From positions 19,280,394 through 19,344,393 of the forward strand of contig NC_049990.1 in the NCBI RefSeq assembly GCF_000003815.2: a DNA stretch of 64,000 nucleotides, in the 5' to 3' direction. The notes beneath the pieces were generated by a model. The model was not told the DNA's origin. It did not search any database and worked only from the letters and a program-made list of their open reading frames with translations. This stretch comes from Branchiostoma floridae (lineage: Eukaryota; Chordata; Leptocardii; Amphioxiformes; Branchiostomatidae). Positions 1 to 10,907 of this stretch are shown in pieces. Both the position numbers and the translations under genes were made by a program. Position 1 is the first letter of the stretch. The number at the start of each line of letters is the position of its first letter.

Positions 1-202
1 AGTGAAGTCATATACTACATTAGGTGTGAACATTTTTACAACCTTGTTGACTTTTAATGCAGAAGTTATACTATGCAAGAATGCATTCTGCAAGTAGTTC
101 TTTCATGTGGGCTGCATGTATTTTCACTTCCCATTTACCCAATGTTTGCCTCAGTTTCACAATCTATTTTGTATCTCTACTACAGGCCAGACTATGCTGA
201 CA
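1..202. repeat. Left arm of a ~200-bp inverted repeat
   Basis: This stretch reappears in reverse complement at 3937-4137 with only a few differences, such as one extra T in a T run. The arm is cut by the start of the window, so its outer limit is unknown. Both arms carry the same small open frame on their outward-in strand; I regard it as repeat-borne rather than a gene. The 3.7 kb between the arms has no recognised transposase. Confidence 0.85.
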
Positions 203-1434
203 GCATAGCCCAGTCTCCAGCCATTAAAAGCAGAGGTTCACTGTTATCTGGGGAACATGAAATTAGGAATACTTTAGATCCAGGTGAGAATATTCATTTC
301 GTATAGCTATCAATATGTCGTGTAGGTATGTAATGATAATTGTCTATCCAGAGAGAGTTCCACCTTCAATTAAACATTGGATATACAATACACAAATGTG
401 GCTGATCTCCATTTTGACCTTTGCAACACTGCAACCTCAGCACAGACTGAGGGTTTTGATGGCTGCAGTCAAGTTCTCATTAGAATCCTTAGTTTAAGAT
501 GAGTGATACATTGTCATAGTGGAATTGGAATGACTCTCATTCATTTATTACCCAAACTTCATTATATGAATCTTCCCTTGATACAATGGTAGATGCCTAC
601 CAACAGAATAAAACAATATGATGGAGATTTGCATTCTTTATTTCTCATCCTAGCTTGCTCTTTTTTGCATAAAGCTAAATTAACTTACTTTCCTTTCTGA
701 CATGTTGATTCTGATTTGTTATCAGCAATACTCTCAGTCTGAAGCCACCCATGTAGGGTGAAACATACCATGCACCTTTTTGTGCATATTCTTTTCCCCA
801 GCCCTGTTGTTTTAGTCCCTTAATTTGATATAGTATGCAGATAAGCTATAATTTCATTTCAGAAACACTATGTTGGTGCTTTTGCCCTTACCTTCTACCT
901 TTCCTTATAGTTGTACTGCTACATGTAATATCTCCTTACTCATACCTTTTACAGGTCAGAGAGACAAGGATGCATCATAAGACATTTATGCATATGAATG
1001 ACAACATTGTTTGCATCCTAGACCTGATCAGATCAATACTAGGTAGCCGTAGAAAATGAGATTTGTATAAATTAGTGGTATGGAATGAAACATACTTTAT
1101 CTACAGATATCTTTATTCAGACATGTAGCATATTGCAGCATTTAACACAAATCTTCCCCATGTTCTTGCTTGGCTACAGGTCATACTGCTGTCCATGGTG
1201 GCTACTAAGAGAGTCCTGTCAGAATGTGGATAGTGTCCAACTCCAACTTCCTCAATGTCCATGCCAGGTTCTGTGATGTCCCAGAGTTGACTCACTAGCT
1301 AGATTTTTACATCACCACTGCTAGCTGCAGTTCAGTTTCCCCTAGTAAATGAACTTGTCACCTTGCATGGTTTGTGTGCATTTATGTTAAATACAGACTA
1401 AGATTGGTGACAGTTATTAGCTTCGCCAAGAAGC
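203..1434. other. Non-coding stretch, nothing recognised
   Basis: Only short open frames with no recognisable motif occur here, and composition is AT-rich. I see no convincing exon, RNA gene or repeat unit. Confidence 0.4.
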
Positions 1435-2130
1435 TTATGTTTTTGCCGACTTGGGTCTGTATGTAGGACAACAGGATATAACTCGAGAAATTGTGGATGG
1501 AACTTTTTTATTTTTTGCAGGTGTGTAGCGGTTGTTTAAAGGCATGCCTAGTTCGAAAATGGGTTACCTGGCGTTTTCCTATGGTACATTAGCGAGCTTG
1601 GTATTTTTTTTGGTGTTTTTTCGGGAGGCATAAGTCAAAATGTAGCTGGGCGATTTCCACGATATTTGGCAGGTCTGTAGCGGCTGTGGAAAGGATTGCC
1701 ATGTGCGAGAATGGTTTAGCTACCTTTTACCTATGGTGCTGTAGCTGGCTTTGTATGTAAGTGCGTTTGTCTGTAAGCAAGATAACTCGAGATGTTCTTG
1801 ATGGATGTTAATGATATTTGGTTGATAGGTAGGGGACACAGAAAGGAAGGTCAAGTTCGATAATGGGCCTCCTGGCAAATTGTTTTGGTACTGCAAGTGA
1901 GCATCAAAGTTTGCGCCTAAATTTTCCAGAAGTGCCAGGTTCGTGATTTTTTACTGGTGGATAGCTGTTGGTACTAGGAGTCAATGGTCTAATTTTGGGC
2001 CCCCTAGCAGCTTGTTTGGAATTGCAGTGGGTGTTATATTTCGTAACTTTTTAGATGGATAACTCCTGAGGGGATTGATGGATATTTTTGGTTTTTGGTA
2101 GGTAGGTACTTTGGATGATTATCAACATAA
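1435..2130 (+). repeat. Degenerate internally repeated element
   Basis: Three diverged units share a phrase built from GATAACTCGAGA followed by a TTGATGGAT-like and a TTTGGT..GGTAGGTA-like segment, near 1476, 1788 and 2056. The intervening text also repeats an AGTTCGAAAATGGG-like phrase. It reads as an old repetitive element with no open frame. Confidence 0.5.
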
Positions 2131-3414
2131 TGAGATGCAAATTATATAAATCACTCTGTATTTAATATAATTACTTAGGGAAACTTCTATAACGGTTGAA
2201 AAATACTTGTGACGGAGTCACCTGAAAGGACTTGAATCGACCCATAGATGTCTAAAAATAGAGAAGAAGTAGGTCAAAGGAGCCAGTGGAAGCAGGGGCT
2301 CCCTGATAAACAGACGTTGTCTTGGAAGCATGAAATTCTGATTGACCAGGGATGTTACTAGGTCATCCGTGTACTATTCCGCCAGGATGGAGTCTGGTAG
2401 AGACTACTGGCTGAAAAATGCCTATAAATGGTCATGGTTCATGTTAGCAAAATACAAAGCCTGACCGTGTCCAACACGTATCTATAAAATTAAGCAATTA
2501 AATAGCTTGCTGAATTGATGTCAATACGACGGCACACAGCAAAGGATTCATAGCAGTTGAAATATAACATATCTATATACAAGTGTTGCTTATATCTATA
2601 TACAGATCAACAATCAAAGCAACACTATATCATGGGAACGGTAAAAATGTAGTAGAGGGAACTTGACGAATATCACTTGATATAAAGATGTAGAGCTAAT
2701 ATCTACGAGACACTTCAGGTGTATTTTCTTATGATGGACTGCAAGGAAACTTGGTGTTCCATGTGCCAGTAACACTACATGGGTCTAAACAAACGAATAA
2801 GTACTATGTAAAGTCAGTAATATAACATAATTGAACAATGACGGCTTGTAACACATAGTACTTACATCTGTGAACTAGGTTAAAACAACAAGTGACCAAG
2901 TGCTGGGACAAGACAAACCCAACATGTTGAAGAACAGCACTTAGGTCAAAAGGGTCACCGTCAATTATCCACGCATTCCTCAACTCTTAACAGAGATGTC
3001 ATATTGTAAGGGAAAGGTCGGCTAGAAAGAACTGACATCATTGCGAGAAATACAAATCGCCAAAGGTGACAGGCGGCTGTCATCGGACAGTCGCAGAAAT
3101 CATAACCTTGGACTCTGTAAAATACCTCTGACTTAACTCGCGACTGCAAAACTTTACTTTCTATTTTCATGAGATTGAAACAAACGTTCACCAAGGCGGG
3201 GGTCGTAGCAATCCTTACATATGGCCCTTAGATGACCCTTGGTGAGTTAAAAAGTTCCGTAAATTGGAAGGAACAACTGTTACAGTGGCCGGGGTTTGGT
3301 GAGTGACGAATGCAATTATCGGCGTGACTTCCTGTGGTTTCCAGGTTTCCAAGACCTACCCACATACCAAATATCACTTCAATCCATTCAGCCGGTCTTC
3401 AATTTGCTGGTTTC
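2131..3414. other. Non-coding stretch, nothing recognised
   Basis: No protein family, RNA gene or tandem unit was recognised. The one short open frame on the minus strand (2961-3194) has no motif. Confidence 0.4.
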
Positions 3415-3448
3415 TACATACATACATACATACATACATACATACATA
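3415..3448 (+). repeat. (ATAC)n microsatellite at a dispersed-repeat junction
   Basis: About eight ATAC units are followed by a phrase beginning AAACGCTACCCAAAACA. The same phrase follows a degenerate ATAC tract near 21780-21860, so both belong to one dispersed repeat family whose microsatellite is part of the element. Confidence 0.7.
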
Positions 3449-3936
3449 AAAACGCTACCCAAAACATAACCAGCTCTCCGAAAGTAATTATGACAACACA
3501 AAATAGAACAGTAACCTCATACCTGTACAAATTGTTCTGATTATGCAAAGACATTCATTCACATCGCCAGACATTTGCTGCATTATGTACACCGACAGAA
3601 TAGACTAATCTACTCACAATGTTCATAATCCAACCAACCACTACATGATGTGACTAGATAACATATGGACTTATACACATTAATCATTCAAAAAGAACTA
3701 TCTTCCATAGAAATTGTTTATTTGGCGAAGATATGTGTTCGAGGAACTCTAGTTTCACATATCACTGCCTCCTAGCATCATGATATGACAAATGTTCAGT
3801 CTGTTGACAGATTAAAAGAGGAATTTTGCTTCTGTGAAGTAACCTTTTTAACTCACTTATCTTGTTGCATTGTATAAATTAGTTCATGATCCTTGTAAAG
3901 ACTTGTTTTGAATAAAGGATGCAGCATGCAATTTGT

Positions 3937-4137
3937 TGTCAGCATAGTCTGGCCTGTAGTAGAGATACAAAATAGATTGTGAAACTGAGGCAAACATTGG
4001 GTAAATGGGAAGTGAAAATACATGCAGCCCACATGAAAGAACTACTTGCAGAATGCATTCTTGCATAGTATAACTTCTGCATTAAAAGTCAACAAGGTTG
4101 TAAAATGTTCACACCTAATGTAGTATATGACTTCACT
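3937..4137. repeat. Right arm of the ~200-bp inverted repeat
   Basis: Reverse-complement partner of 1-202. Outside this arm, at 4138-4663, I see only AT-rich sequence without a recognisable feature. Confidence 0.85.
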
Positions 4138-4663
4138 GAGCTGAGGAATATACAACTGTGCTTATAATTTTTTGTTCTGGTCAAGTTGGTCTTCATTATT
4201 CACACTTCCTAAGACCTTTATTATTTACACTGACAATTAAACATTCCCTGCAACCTGTCACAAGTTCTCAGAATGTCCAGAATATAGTTGTCTCTACATA
4301 TAGATGCAGGGTATTATAGATACAAATGATTTATACATATGCACACATACCTTGGGGCTACCTTGAATAAGGACTTGTGTGAGTTGTCATCCTCTTCTCA
4401 TTCCTGGTACTTCATTTTCTCCCAGCACTTGTCAAGCCTTAAACATAGATAACACATGGTAAACATGGCTTCAAGGTACAATGGTAGGGATAGTAGATTA
4501 CATAATTTTTTCCTGATGACATAGTTGTTGACAAAGTGGAAATCTGAAGAGCAATTCTTTGTCAGTAGTATACCAGACCAATTGATTGTAACCGGACCAC
4601 CTTTGATTTTATATCCAATGTCTGCAAGTACTAGTACCTTTTTACATAAGCTTTTAAAATCGT

Positions 4664-4831
4664 ACCGGTAATAAAACTTACACTTGCTTACAGTAAGAAA
4701 AATATTACAGCTTTAAGTCCAAAGTACTGTCTGTGCACTGATTTCAAACATTTTCATAAAAATTAGAAGTATACTAGTAGAAGTTTTGTATATAGTGTCC
4801 CATGTATTATTATATGTATGCAACTTCCCCT
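4664..4831 (+). repeat. Direct repeat copy 1 (168 bp)
   Basis: Begins ACCGGTAATAAAACTTAC and is nearly identical to 4996-5163, with small indels such as an extra ATT in the ATTATATG run. The 164 bp between the copies is unique and T-rich. Confidence 0.85.
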
Positions 4832-4995
4832 ACAGGTGCTGTTACTGTACAAAAATAGTGTTTTTGTACTTTTTTCAAGCTGAAAACTTTTTTTCTTTAT
4901 GTTTTGGATTAGCCGTTACCTTTACCCCAACCATTTTACAATTTTTATTTCTATTTCGCCCTCTCGCTCCATATTTTTTATGAAAAAATCCGTGA

Positions 4996-5163
4996 ACCGG
5001 TAATAAAACTTACACTTGCTTACAGTAAGAAAAATATTACAGCTTTAAGTCCAAAGTACTGTCTGTGCACTGATTTCAAACATTTTCATAAAAATTAGAA
5101 GTATACTAGTAGAAGTTTTGTATAAAATAGTGTCCCATGTATTATATGTATGCAACTTCCCCT
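4996..5163 (+). repeat. Direct repeat copy 2 (168 bp)
   Basis: Near-identical partner of 4664-4831 in the same orientation. The short open frames overlapping both copies are products of the duplication, not genes. Confidence 0.85.
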
Positions 5164-5809
5164 CCATGCACTGCATGAACTATGGATGTGTTACTGTCTA
5201 CTTTCAAAATTCAATTTGGAGACTCATTTGATTGCAATTGACTTGGCTAATGTTTGTGAAAGAAGCACACTTCAAATATATATATATTCTATTATAAAAT
5301 GCTCTACTTTTGTTACTACAACAAACGAGACAATATCAGACAGCAGGTATTTGTTTCGCAGTAATGACGTCATCGCTCTGAAAAACATCATCTCGTTGTA
5401 TTCCTCCACTGAGAAATAAAAAAAACCATGCGAAAAATTCCGAAATTATACAAGCACTCGCATTGCATTTGGACACACAAAAAACTGTATAAAGTCTTTA
5501 AACGATCGAATTAACTTACCTAAGTCGGATGTTCAATGACGAAGGCACTTATCCACTCTTCTACGGGGAAAATGCGGCTCTGACCAAGAAAATGCGCATT
5601 TTCGGGTGTTTTTTTACGTTCACGTGTTCCTTCTACCGTGGCCATGTTGCCTCTGAAATATGAAGCGCCTGTGACCCGGATATGCATGCCTGCACGGGAG
5701 TCAAAGTCAGCGTGCACTATTGCGCAATCAGCCGGCTCACGTGGATCGGCGGCGGGCGGGGGATCGTGTTCTATGCCTCGTAGAACCCACGTTCGAACTA
5801 AGTGATCGA
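5164..5809. other. Non-coding stretch, GC-richer 3' half
   Basis: No gene recognised. GC content rises between about 5560 and 5860, but I cannot support a promoter or exon from sequence alone. Confidence 0.35.
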
Positions 5810-5982
5810 ATTCAGGGCCTTTGAAACAGCCGTGCGGTCGCGTTGGCCAGGTGGTCGTTGAGAAAAGGTCGCTTTAATAATGCTTACGTCAATGGGAAAA
5901 AAACGACGGGACCGAGAAAAAGCGGTCGAAATCGCCAGATGGTCGCTGAGAAGAGGTGGTCGCTCGGGCAGGTTTGACTGTA
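5810..5982 (-). mobile_element. MITE-like repeat of the CAGTCAAACCTG family
   Basis: The right end, read on the minus strand, starts ACAGTCAAACCTGCC and continues into repeated AGCGACCACCT-type phrases. This layout matches the CAGTCAAACCTGT..GTGGCCACT elements at 40461-40614 and 41470-41653. It is non-autonomous, with no open frame. Confidence 0.5.
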
Positions 5983-6135
5983 CTTCATAATTATATAAAC
6001 ATTTCGGGAATTATAAAATGTGATTTGCATATTATCCGCTGCAAGCCGTTTAGAAATTACGAAGGGGGAGGAGGCAAATGCGCACCACCCAACCCCCCAC
6101 CCACCCCCAGGGCAGGGAATGCCCAAAAAGCCATT

Positions 6136-6385
6136 TCTGTATTAGCCTCCTTCACCGGCCTTTCTGGGGGCATTGGCATAAGTTTTTTTTTGGGGGGGGG
6201 GGGGGGGGGTCGGATTCGTGACTTTTAACTGGGAATACGCCGGGAAAATATGCCGCGGAAGTAAAAATGCCGGGAAAGGAATATATGCTTAATATATTGT
6301 TTTCCCGGCATTTTCCCCCAAACAACTTACCCCAATGCCCTCAGAGCCTCAGAGAGGCCAGTGAAGGAAGCTAAGTCTGTATAGG
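6136..6385. repeat. Foldback repeat with an 18-G tract
   Basis: A segment at 6136-6180 (CTTCACCGGCCTTTCTG and the following GGGCATTGG) pairs imperfectly with the reverse complement of 6332-6385. The loop contains a pure G run of about 18 near 6192-6209, preceded by a T run. Confidence 0.6.
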
Positions 6386-6719
6386 ATTAACTAGCGTCTC
6401 ATTTTACTATATATATACTATATCAAACTACTCCCTCAAAACAGTAAGAAACGTTTTAGCTAGTCAGGCATAAGTGTTAGCTTTACCTGCTTTTATTGCA
6501 ACAACTATTTTATTCTATTACTGTATATACATGTTCATCTTGTATTGTATATTTATATGTCTGTGGCCACGTTACCAGCAATGCTGCCTAGTGCTCACAG
6601 TGTATTGTCTTGTTACAACCTGAATAAAGTAAGAAACACTGTGACACTACACATACGCCCTTCTATATTGCTTTACTGACGCCTTCGGATTTTTCGGACG
6701 TTTTAAGACATTGTGATTA
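6386..6719. other. Non-coding spacer
   Basis: AT-rich spacer before the tandem array. Nothing recognised. Confidence 0.35.
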
Positions 6720-7460
6720 TTTGGCTGGCCGAAAAAAATTGGTCCCCCTCACAATCTTCAAAATGGAGTGGTCTATGTGATGACAGTAATTCTTGTTAAC
6801 TCGGACATCTGTATTTGAGTCTTCACCTTGCAATATTAAATAATAAGTTTTTTCTAAAGTGTTTGCGGAACGATAGTATAGTGCAATTTTCTGAGTGAAA
6901 GGTGGACCAATGGTCATGGCCGTTCTAAAATAGTTGGTCCATTGTGAAAATTGGTCCCCAGACTCCCCACCCAATAATCTTCAAATGGGGTGATCTATGT
7001 GCTGACAGTGACTTTTATTATGTCTGGTATCTCTACGTCAGTCTTCACATTGCATTCAAGTTGTTCCTGAAGTGTTTGCGGAACGGATATTGCGATTTTC
7101 AGAAAGGCGGACCAACTCTCAAAGCCCTTGTAAAATATTTTGTCCGCCGTAAAAATTCATTAATTTTCCGAAAGGAGTGTTTAATGTGATGACAATGATT
7201 CTTATACCTCGGACATATCAACGTAAGTCTTATAACAGTGGGCTTACATTGTTTCAGAAGCGCGTTTGGGTGTAATGCGGGGCAACTCTCACGGCCCTTC
7301 TAAAATATTTGGTCCGCCGTGGAAATTGCACCCCCCCCCCCAGTCTTCCAAATGGAGTGATCTATGCGATAACATTGACTTTAATTAAATCGGACATCTA
7401 TACACGATTCTTGACGTTAAGTTTGAACATGCTTATAATGGTAGTGCAATTTTTAGGACT
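6720..7460 (+). repeat. Degenerate ~200-bp tandem repeat, about four units
   Basis: Successive units share TCTTCAAATGGAGTGATCTATG, a GACAGTGA..CGGACATCT segment, AGTGTTTGCGGAACG and AAAATATTTGGTCCGCCGT in the same order. Units begin near 6725, 6950, 7150 and 7320 and differ by many substitutions and indels. The array ends at the 3' end of TRIM A. Confidence 0.7.
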
Positions 7461-8760
7461 CTCGGTGTTCCCACGGGTAGGTCACGGTGTCTATTTGCAA
7501 AGCCTCTTTTCCCCTTTGGGACCTAAGCCTTAGCCTTAGGGTGAGATCATCATCATAGAATATGCAAATTATGCCATCCACAATGAGACTACACTTTGCT
7601 ACGATATGTTTACTTTTGTAACTTGTAGCTTTATAGTTCTTACCTTGCCTTGTCTTGAGTAGTCCCAGTCTAGGCTTCTTCATATTTATAGTCTTGTCCG
7701 CCTCAAATGCGATGTAGGCTTTCTTAGCTAATACGTAGTCCTCAGCAGTCTCTGCCAGCAACAGTTTGTTCAGTCTACTGCTCACTTCTCCACTAACCGC
7801 CATGATGTCAAACTCCGACCCATGTTCCACGATGTTCCGTCCGAACTCTGCCGCGCTCTCTAACGCCACAGTCGCCGTTTCTATCTCTTCCATAGCGGTG
7901 GAGAACTCCTTACTGCGGGTCTGGCTCACTGTGTTCACATAACTCAGTAACTCGGTCTCTTGTTGATTGACCAGCTTCACTAAGTTCTCTTTAGTTTCTT
8001 CTGATGTTCTCTTGATTTTCTCGAGAGTTTCGGTGACATTTTTCTCCAGCTCAGCCTTCTGTGCCTGCGCCTGTTGGTCGGCTTTCTTAAGATTTTCCAA
8101 CTTTCTCTCTGTTTTCGCAAGAAGAGCAAGTATGTCTTCTTTTGCCTTCACAGCTGTGTCAGCAAAATACTCGTACTTGTGGTCCTTGTGGGACAGAACG
8201 GTGCATACCTGACAAATAGCCTCGCTACAGTCAACGCAGAAGAATTTTAGGATCTCCTGTGAGTGGATCCTACACGGTGGTAGGGGACGAGGCTTGATCC
8301 TAACGGTGTCGGATTCCGCCTTGAGAAGCTCTTCGCCGATCACCTGGTGACCTCTAGTGACCTTTAGACGACGGTGAATTGCTACACATTCGTCACACAG
8401 AAAGTCGCCACATTCCGTACAGAAGGACTCCGCTTCTGACTTGGTCTCACAGCTACCACAGACCAGACTCTCTCCTTCATTAGTCAGCTTCTTGTGGACG
8501 TCAACCGTGTCCTTCAGGCTCTCCACGAAGAAATTATCTTTCAGTCCCGCGACCCCACCACCCGGAAGTAAAGTCTTGCTACGACAGGTGGGGCAATCTA
8601 GCTCGGTTTTGACCTTTTGTTTCTTCAGAAACTCTTCAAGACACTGCTGACAGAAGGAATGAAGACAAGACAGTACCTTGGGCCGGCGGTAGGGCTGCAG
8701 GCAGATCTGACACTCAAGGAAGTCTTCTGAGAGGCGAGACAAAAGTTTCGATTCCGCCAT
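7453..8760 (-). CDS. TRIM A: RING/B-box/coiled-coil E3 ligase-like protein
   Basis: Single-exon frame of 435 residues from the MAESK start, chosen over an ATG 12 codons upstream because TRIM B starts at the same residue with the same ATGGCGGAATC context. A C3HC4 RING occupies residues 17-59 (C17, C20, C32, H34, C37, C40, C56, C59). Two B-boxes follow (about 105-150 and 170-215, with CxxC..CxxC and CxxH..HKDH patterns), then a long Lys/Glu/Gln-rich coiled coil. Proteins of this family ubiquitinate substrates and often act in innate immunity; substrate and process cannot be read here. No SPRY or NHL domain is seen. From about 7644 downward the frame runs past a strong CAAG|GTAAG donor, so the last ~60 residues may be intron read-through. 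Closest relatives in the window are TRIM B and fragment C. Confidence 0.85.
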   Translation of the reverse strand: MAESKLLSRLSEDFLECQICLQPYRRPKVLSCLHSFCQQCLEEFLKKQKVKTELDCPTCRSKTLLPGGGVAGLKDNFFVESLKDTVDVHKKLTNEGESLVCGSCETKSEAESFCTECGDFLCDECVAIHRRLKVTRGHQVIGEELLKAESDTVRIKPRPLPPCRIHSQEILKFFCVDCSEAICQVCTVLSHKDHKYEYFADTAVKAKEDILALLAKTERKLENLKKADQQAQAQKAELEKNVTETLEKIKRTSEETKENLVKLVNQQETELLSYVNTVSQTRSKEFSTAMEEIETATVALESAAEFGRNIVEHGSEFDIMAVSGEVSSRLNKLLLAETAEDYVLAKKAYIAFEADKTINMKKPRLGLLKTRQGKNYKATSYKSKHIVAKCSLIVDGIICIFYDDDLTLRLRLRSQRGKEALQIDTVTYPWEHRES

Positions 8761-8926
8761 GTTGAAATATTTGGGAGGGGACCGAAACATGTACAAGCGA
8801 TAAGAACTAAAATGCTTGACTTGCTAGGTACACTGAACTTCCCAGAAATAACCGTGAAGTAGTGACCTCAATCCTCGATACCTTGTGCTGTTGCCTTCCT
8901 TGGGAGAAAACGACGTGAAGAAATGT

Positions 8927-9026
8927 NNNNNNNNNNNNNNNNNNNNNNNNNNNNNNNNNNNNNNNNNNNNNNNNNNNNNNNNNNNNNNNNNNNNNNNNNN
9001 NNNNNNNNNNNNNNNNNNNNNNNNNN
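8927..9026. other. Assembly gap 1 (100 N)
   Basis: Exactly 100 N, the usual placeholder for a gap of unknown size. It probably hides the 5' half of TRIM copy C. Sequence left of the gap (8860-8926) is an inverted copy of 9398-9460 right of it. Confidence 0.95.
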
Positions 9027-9039
9027 GGCGTGTACCTGA

Positions 9040-9357
9040 CACACTGAGCTAGCCTGCCCCACCTGTCGCAGCAAGACTTTACTTCCGGGTGGCGGGGTCG
9101 CGGAATTGAAAGATAATTTCTTCGTGGAGAGCCTGAAGGACACGGTTGACGTCCACAAGAAGCTGGCTAATGAAGGAGAAAGTCTGGTCTGTGGGAGCTG
9201 TGAGACCAAGTCAGGAGCGAAGTCCTTCTGTACGGAATGTGGCGACTCTCTATGTGATGAATGTGTTACAATGCATCGTCGTATGAAGGCCACTAGAGGT
9301 CACCAGGTGATCGGCGTAGAGCAGCTTAAGGCCGAAGTAACGCCATTTACATGCTAG
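9040..9357 (+). pseudogene. TRIM C: truncated RING/B-box copy
   Basis: Homology to TRIM A and B starts inside the last RING cysteine pair (CPTCRSKTLL) and runs through the linker and first B-box (CGSCETKS..CTECGD..CDEC) to LKAE. It then departs from its relatives and stops after 7 unrelated residues. The RING start is missing or lies in gap 1. The break follows GAA with GTAACG, which could be read as a splice donor, but no continuing B-box 2 exon was found. A remnant is more likely than a functional gene. Confidence 0.75.
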
Positions 9358-9456
9358 CCAACCTTCAACGTTACAGGTCGACAAGTCGGCCCTACCAACT
9401 TTTCTTCACACCGTTTTCTCTCAAGCTAGGCAACAGCACAAGGTACTGAGGTTTAA

Positions 9457-10907
9457 GGGCACTATTTTGCGGTGGTCAGAGGGACATTTCAACTGCAGAA
9501 AGGTAGGATCGCTGGCTATCATCACATGACATAGGTACAAACACTCACCACTTTTATTTACGACGTACACATCTACTCTATTTTGCTGTTAACAGACAAG
9601 AGCACTGAAGGAGGAGCTTGCAGCCGGCGCCTAAGTTAGGCAAGAGGGTCTGCATGGGGGGTCCTGACAACAATTTACACCGAATTCAGAAGAATCCCCC
9701 TATGTGTTACGCTAAATCAAGGAAGGCAATTACGCTAAATTCCGTCGCCTTGCTACGAATTACGTAGATAAGGTGGCTTTGCCTACGAATTACGGGAAAT
9801 AGAAATAGGCTGTCTACGCATATAAAGTATGCAGACCCTCAGGCAATTTTCAAACAGTGACCATGTATAGGTACAACGTCATTTCTTTCATTATTTATTA
9901 AGCTATAGCCATGTCAGATAATCAGTTAGATATCATGTTTAATAAAGGGCGGCTGATTAATAATTAATACTACCTGACATGGCTATATAAAGGATTCATC
10001 CATGACCAGTTTCTTGACTCATTTTGTGTTATGTTCTTCTAGGATGTCTAACCTCCATCTTCGAATAATTAGATGACCAATTATTTTCTACCCATCTGAC
10101 ATTCCGCAGTTATATGCCAACTGGCTTGTAATCAACATTTAAAATTTATTTTGTAATAAATTTCCTCGGTGATATTACGATATTTACAACATGTGACGTA
10201 ATGTTGTTCTGTCCACAGTACTTGGGCAGGAATACATTTTTGATATATCAGAGAATTTTTCATTTATTGTCAATCTTAGGTGAGGTCTTGAAGATTCTTG
10301 TTGGCCAAGAGGGAGGGGGAAGTAAGTCCAGCTATGGGGTCGGCGGTGGAGGCGGGACCTTCGTCACCAAGACGGACAACACGCCGCTGATCGTGGCGGG
10401 GTGTGTGGGGGGAGGTGATCTCTTGAAGAAAAGAAACACCAACAGTGACGGTACAACCGCGACAGCAGGGCAGTACAGCTCAGGTGGTCGCCGTAACTTT
10501 GCAGGAGGTTCTGACGGGGAAGGCGCCACACAAGGGGATGGCAGCTATGTAGGTGGGGGAGGCGGAGGGCTCCTATTGGACGGTGCGAGCTGGAAAGTTT
10601 ACTTCGGTGGCACTAGCGGTAATAAGGGGGCGGGGTGAGGGTGGGAAGGCATTCGGAGCGGTATAGTCGGTGGGAGGGGGGGTGTACAACAATGCAGAGG
10701 ACGGGTTTGGAGGAGGGGGAGATAGTCATGATAATGCAGGTGGGGGAGGTGGAGGGGGTGGGTACTCAGGAGGTTGGACGGGGGGGGGGGGGTCGGGATG
10801 GAGCCTGTGGGGGTGGAGGTTGCTCCTATAACTCCGGATCAGACACTAGCGGTGAAGGAGGGGCCAATGATGGGCCGGGATATGTCATTATTACCAGGGC
10901 GATATAA
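9457..10907 (+). pseudogene. Broken copy of the ALK/LTK-type glycine-rich domain gene
   Basis: A remnant of exon 2 (9457-9502, ending in the same FQLQK-G donor as the intact copy) is followed by exon 3 from 10280 after a TTAG acceptor. Exon 3 keeps the EVLK.LVGQEG..GGGGGTFVTKTDNTPLIVAG core in frame to about 10635. There it hits a stop after a frameshift, and the rest of the Gly-rich tail continues in two other frames, ending in GPGYVIITRAI and a stop at 10907. Exon 1 is absent. Compare the open copy at 17547-19033. Confidence 0.75.
9503..10279. other. Spacer inside the broken glycine-rich copy
   Basis: Corresponds to the intron between exons 2 and 3 of the intact copy. It contains a short hairpin-like pair, ATAGCCATGTCAG near 9906 and its complement CTGACATGGCTAT near 9973. 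No other feature seen. Confidence 0.4.

Noticed and set aside
4786-5419. Small open frames of 65 and 89 codons
   Set aside because: They overlap the 168-bp direct repeats and carry no recognisable motif.
6187-6209. Regulatory G-quadruplex
   Set aside because: A pure G run of about 18 could fold into a quadruplex, but there is no gene nearby and homopolymers in assemblies are unreliable in length.
7967-8212. Plus-strand frames opposite TRIM A (and similar minus-strand frames opposite TRIM B)
   Set aside because: Antisense shadows of a long conserved coding region; they lack any motif of their own.
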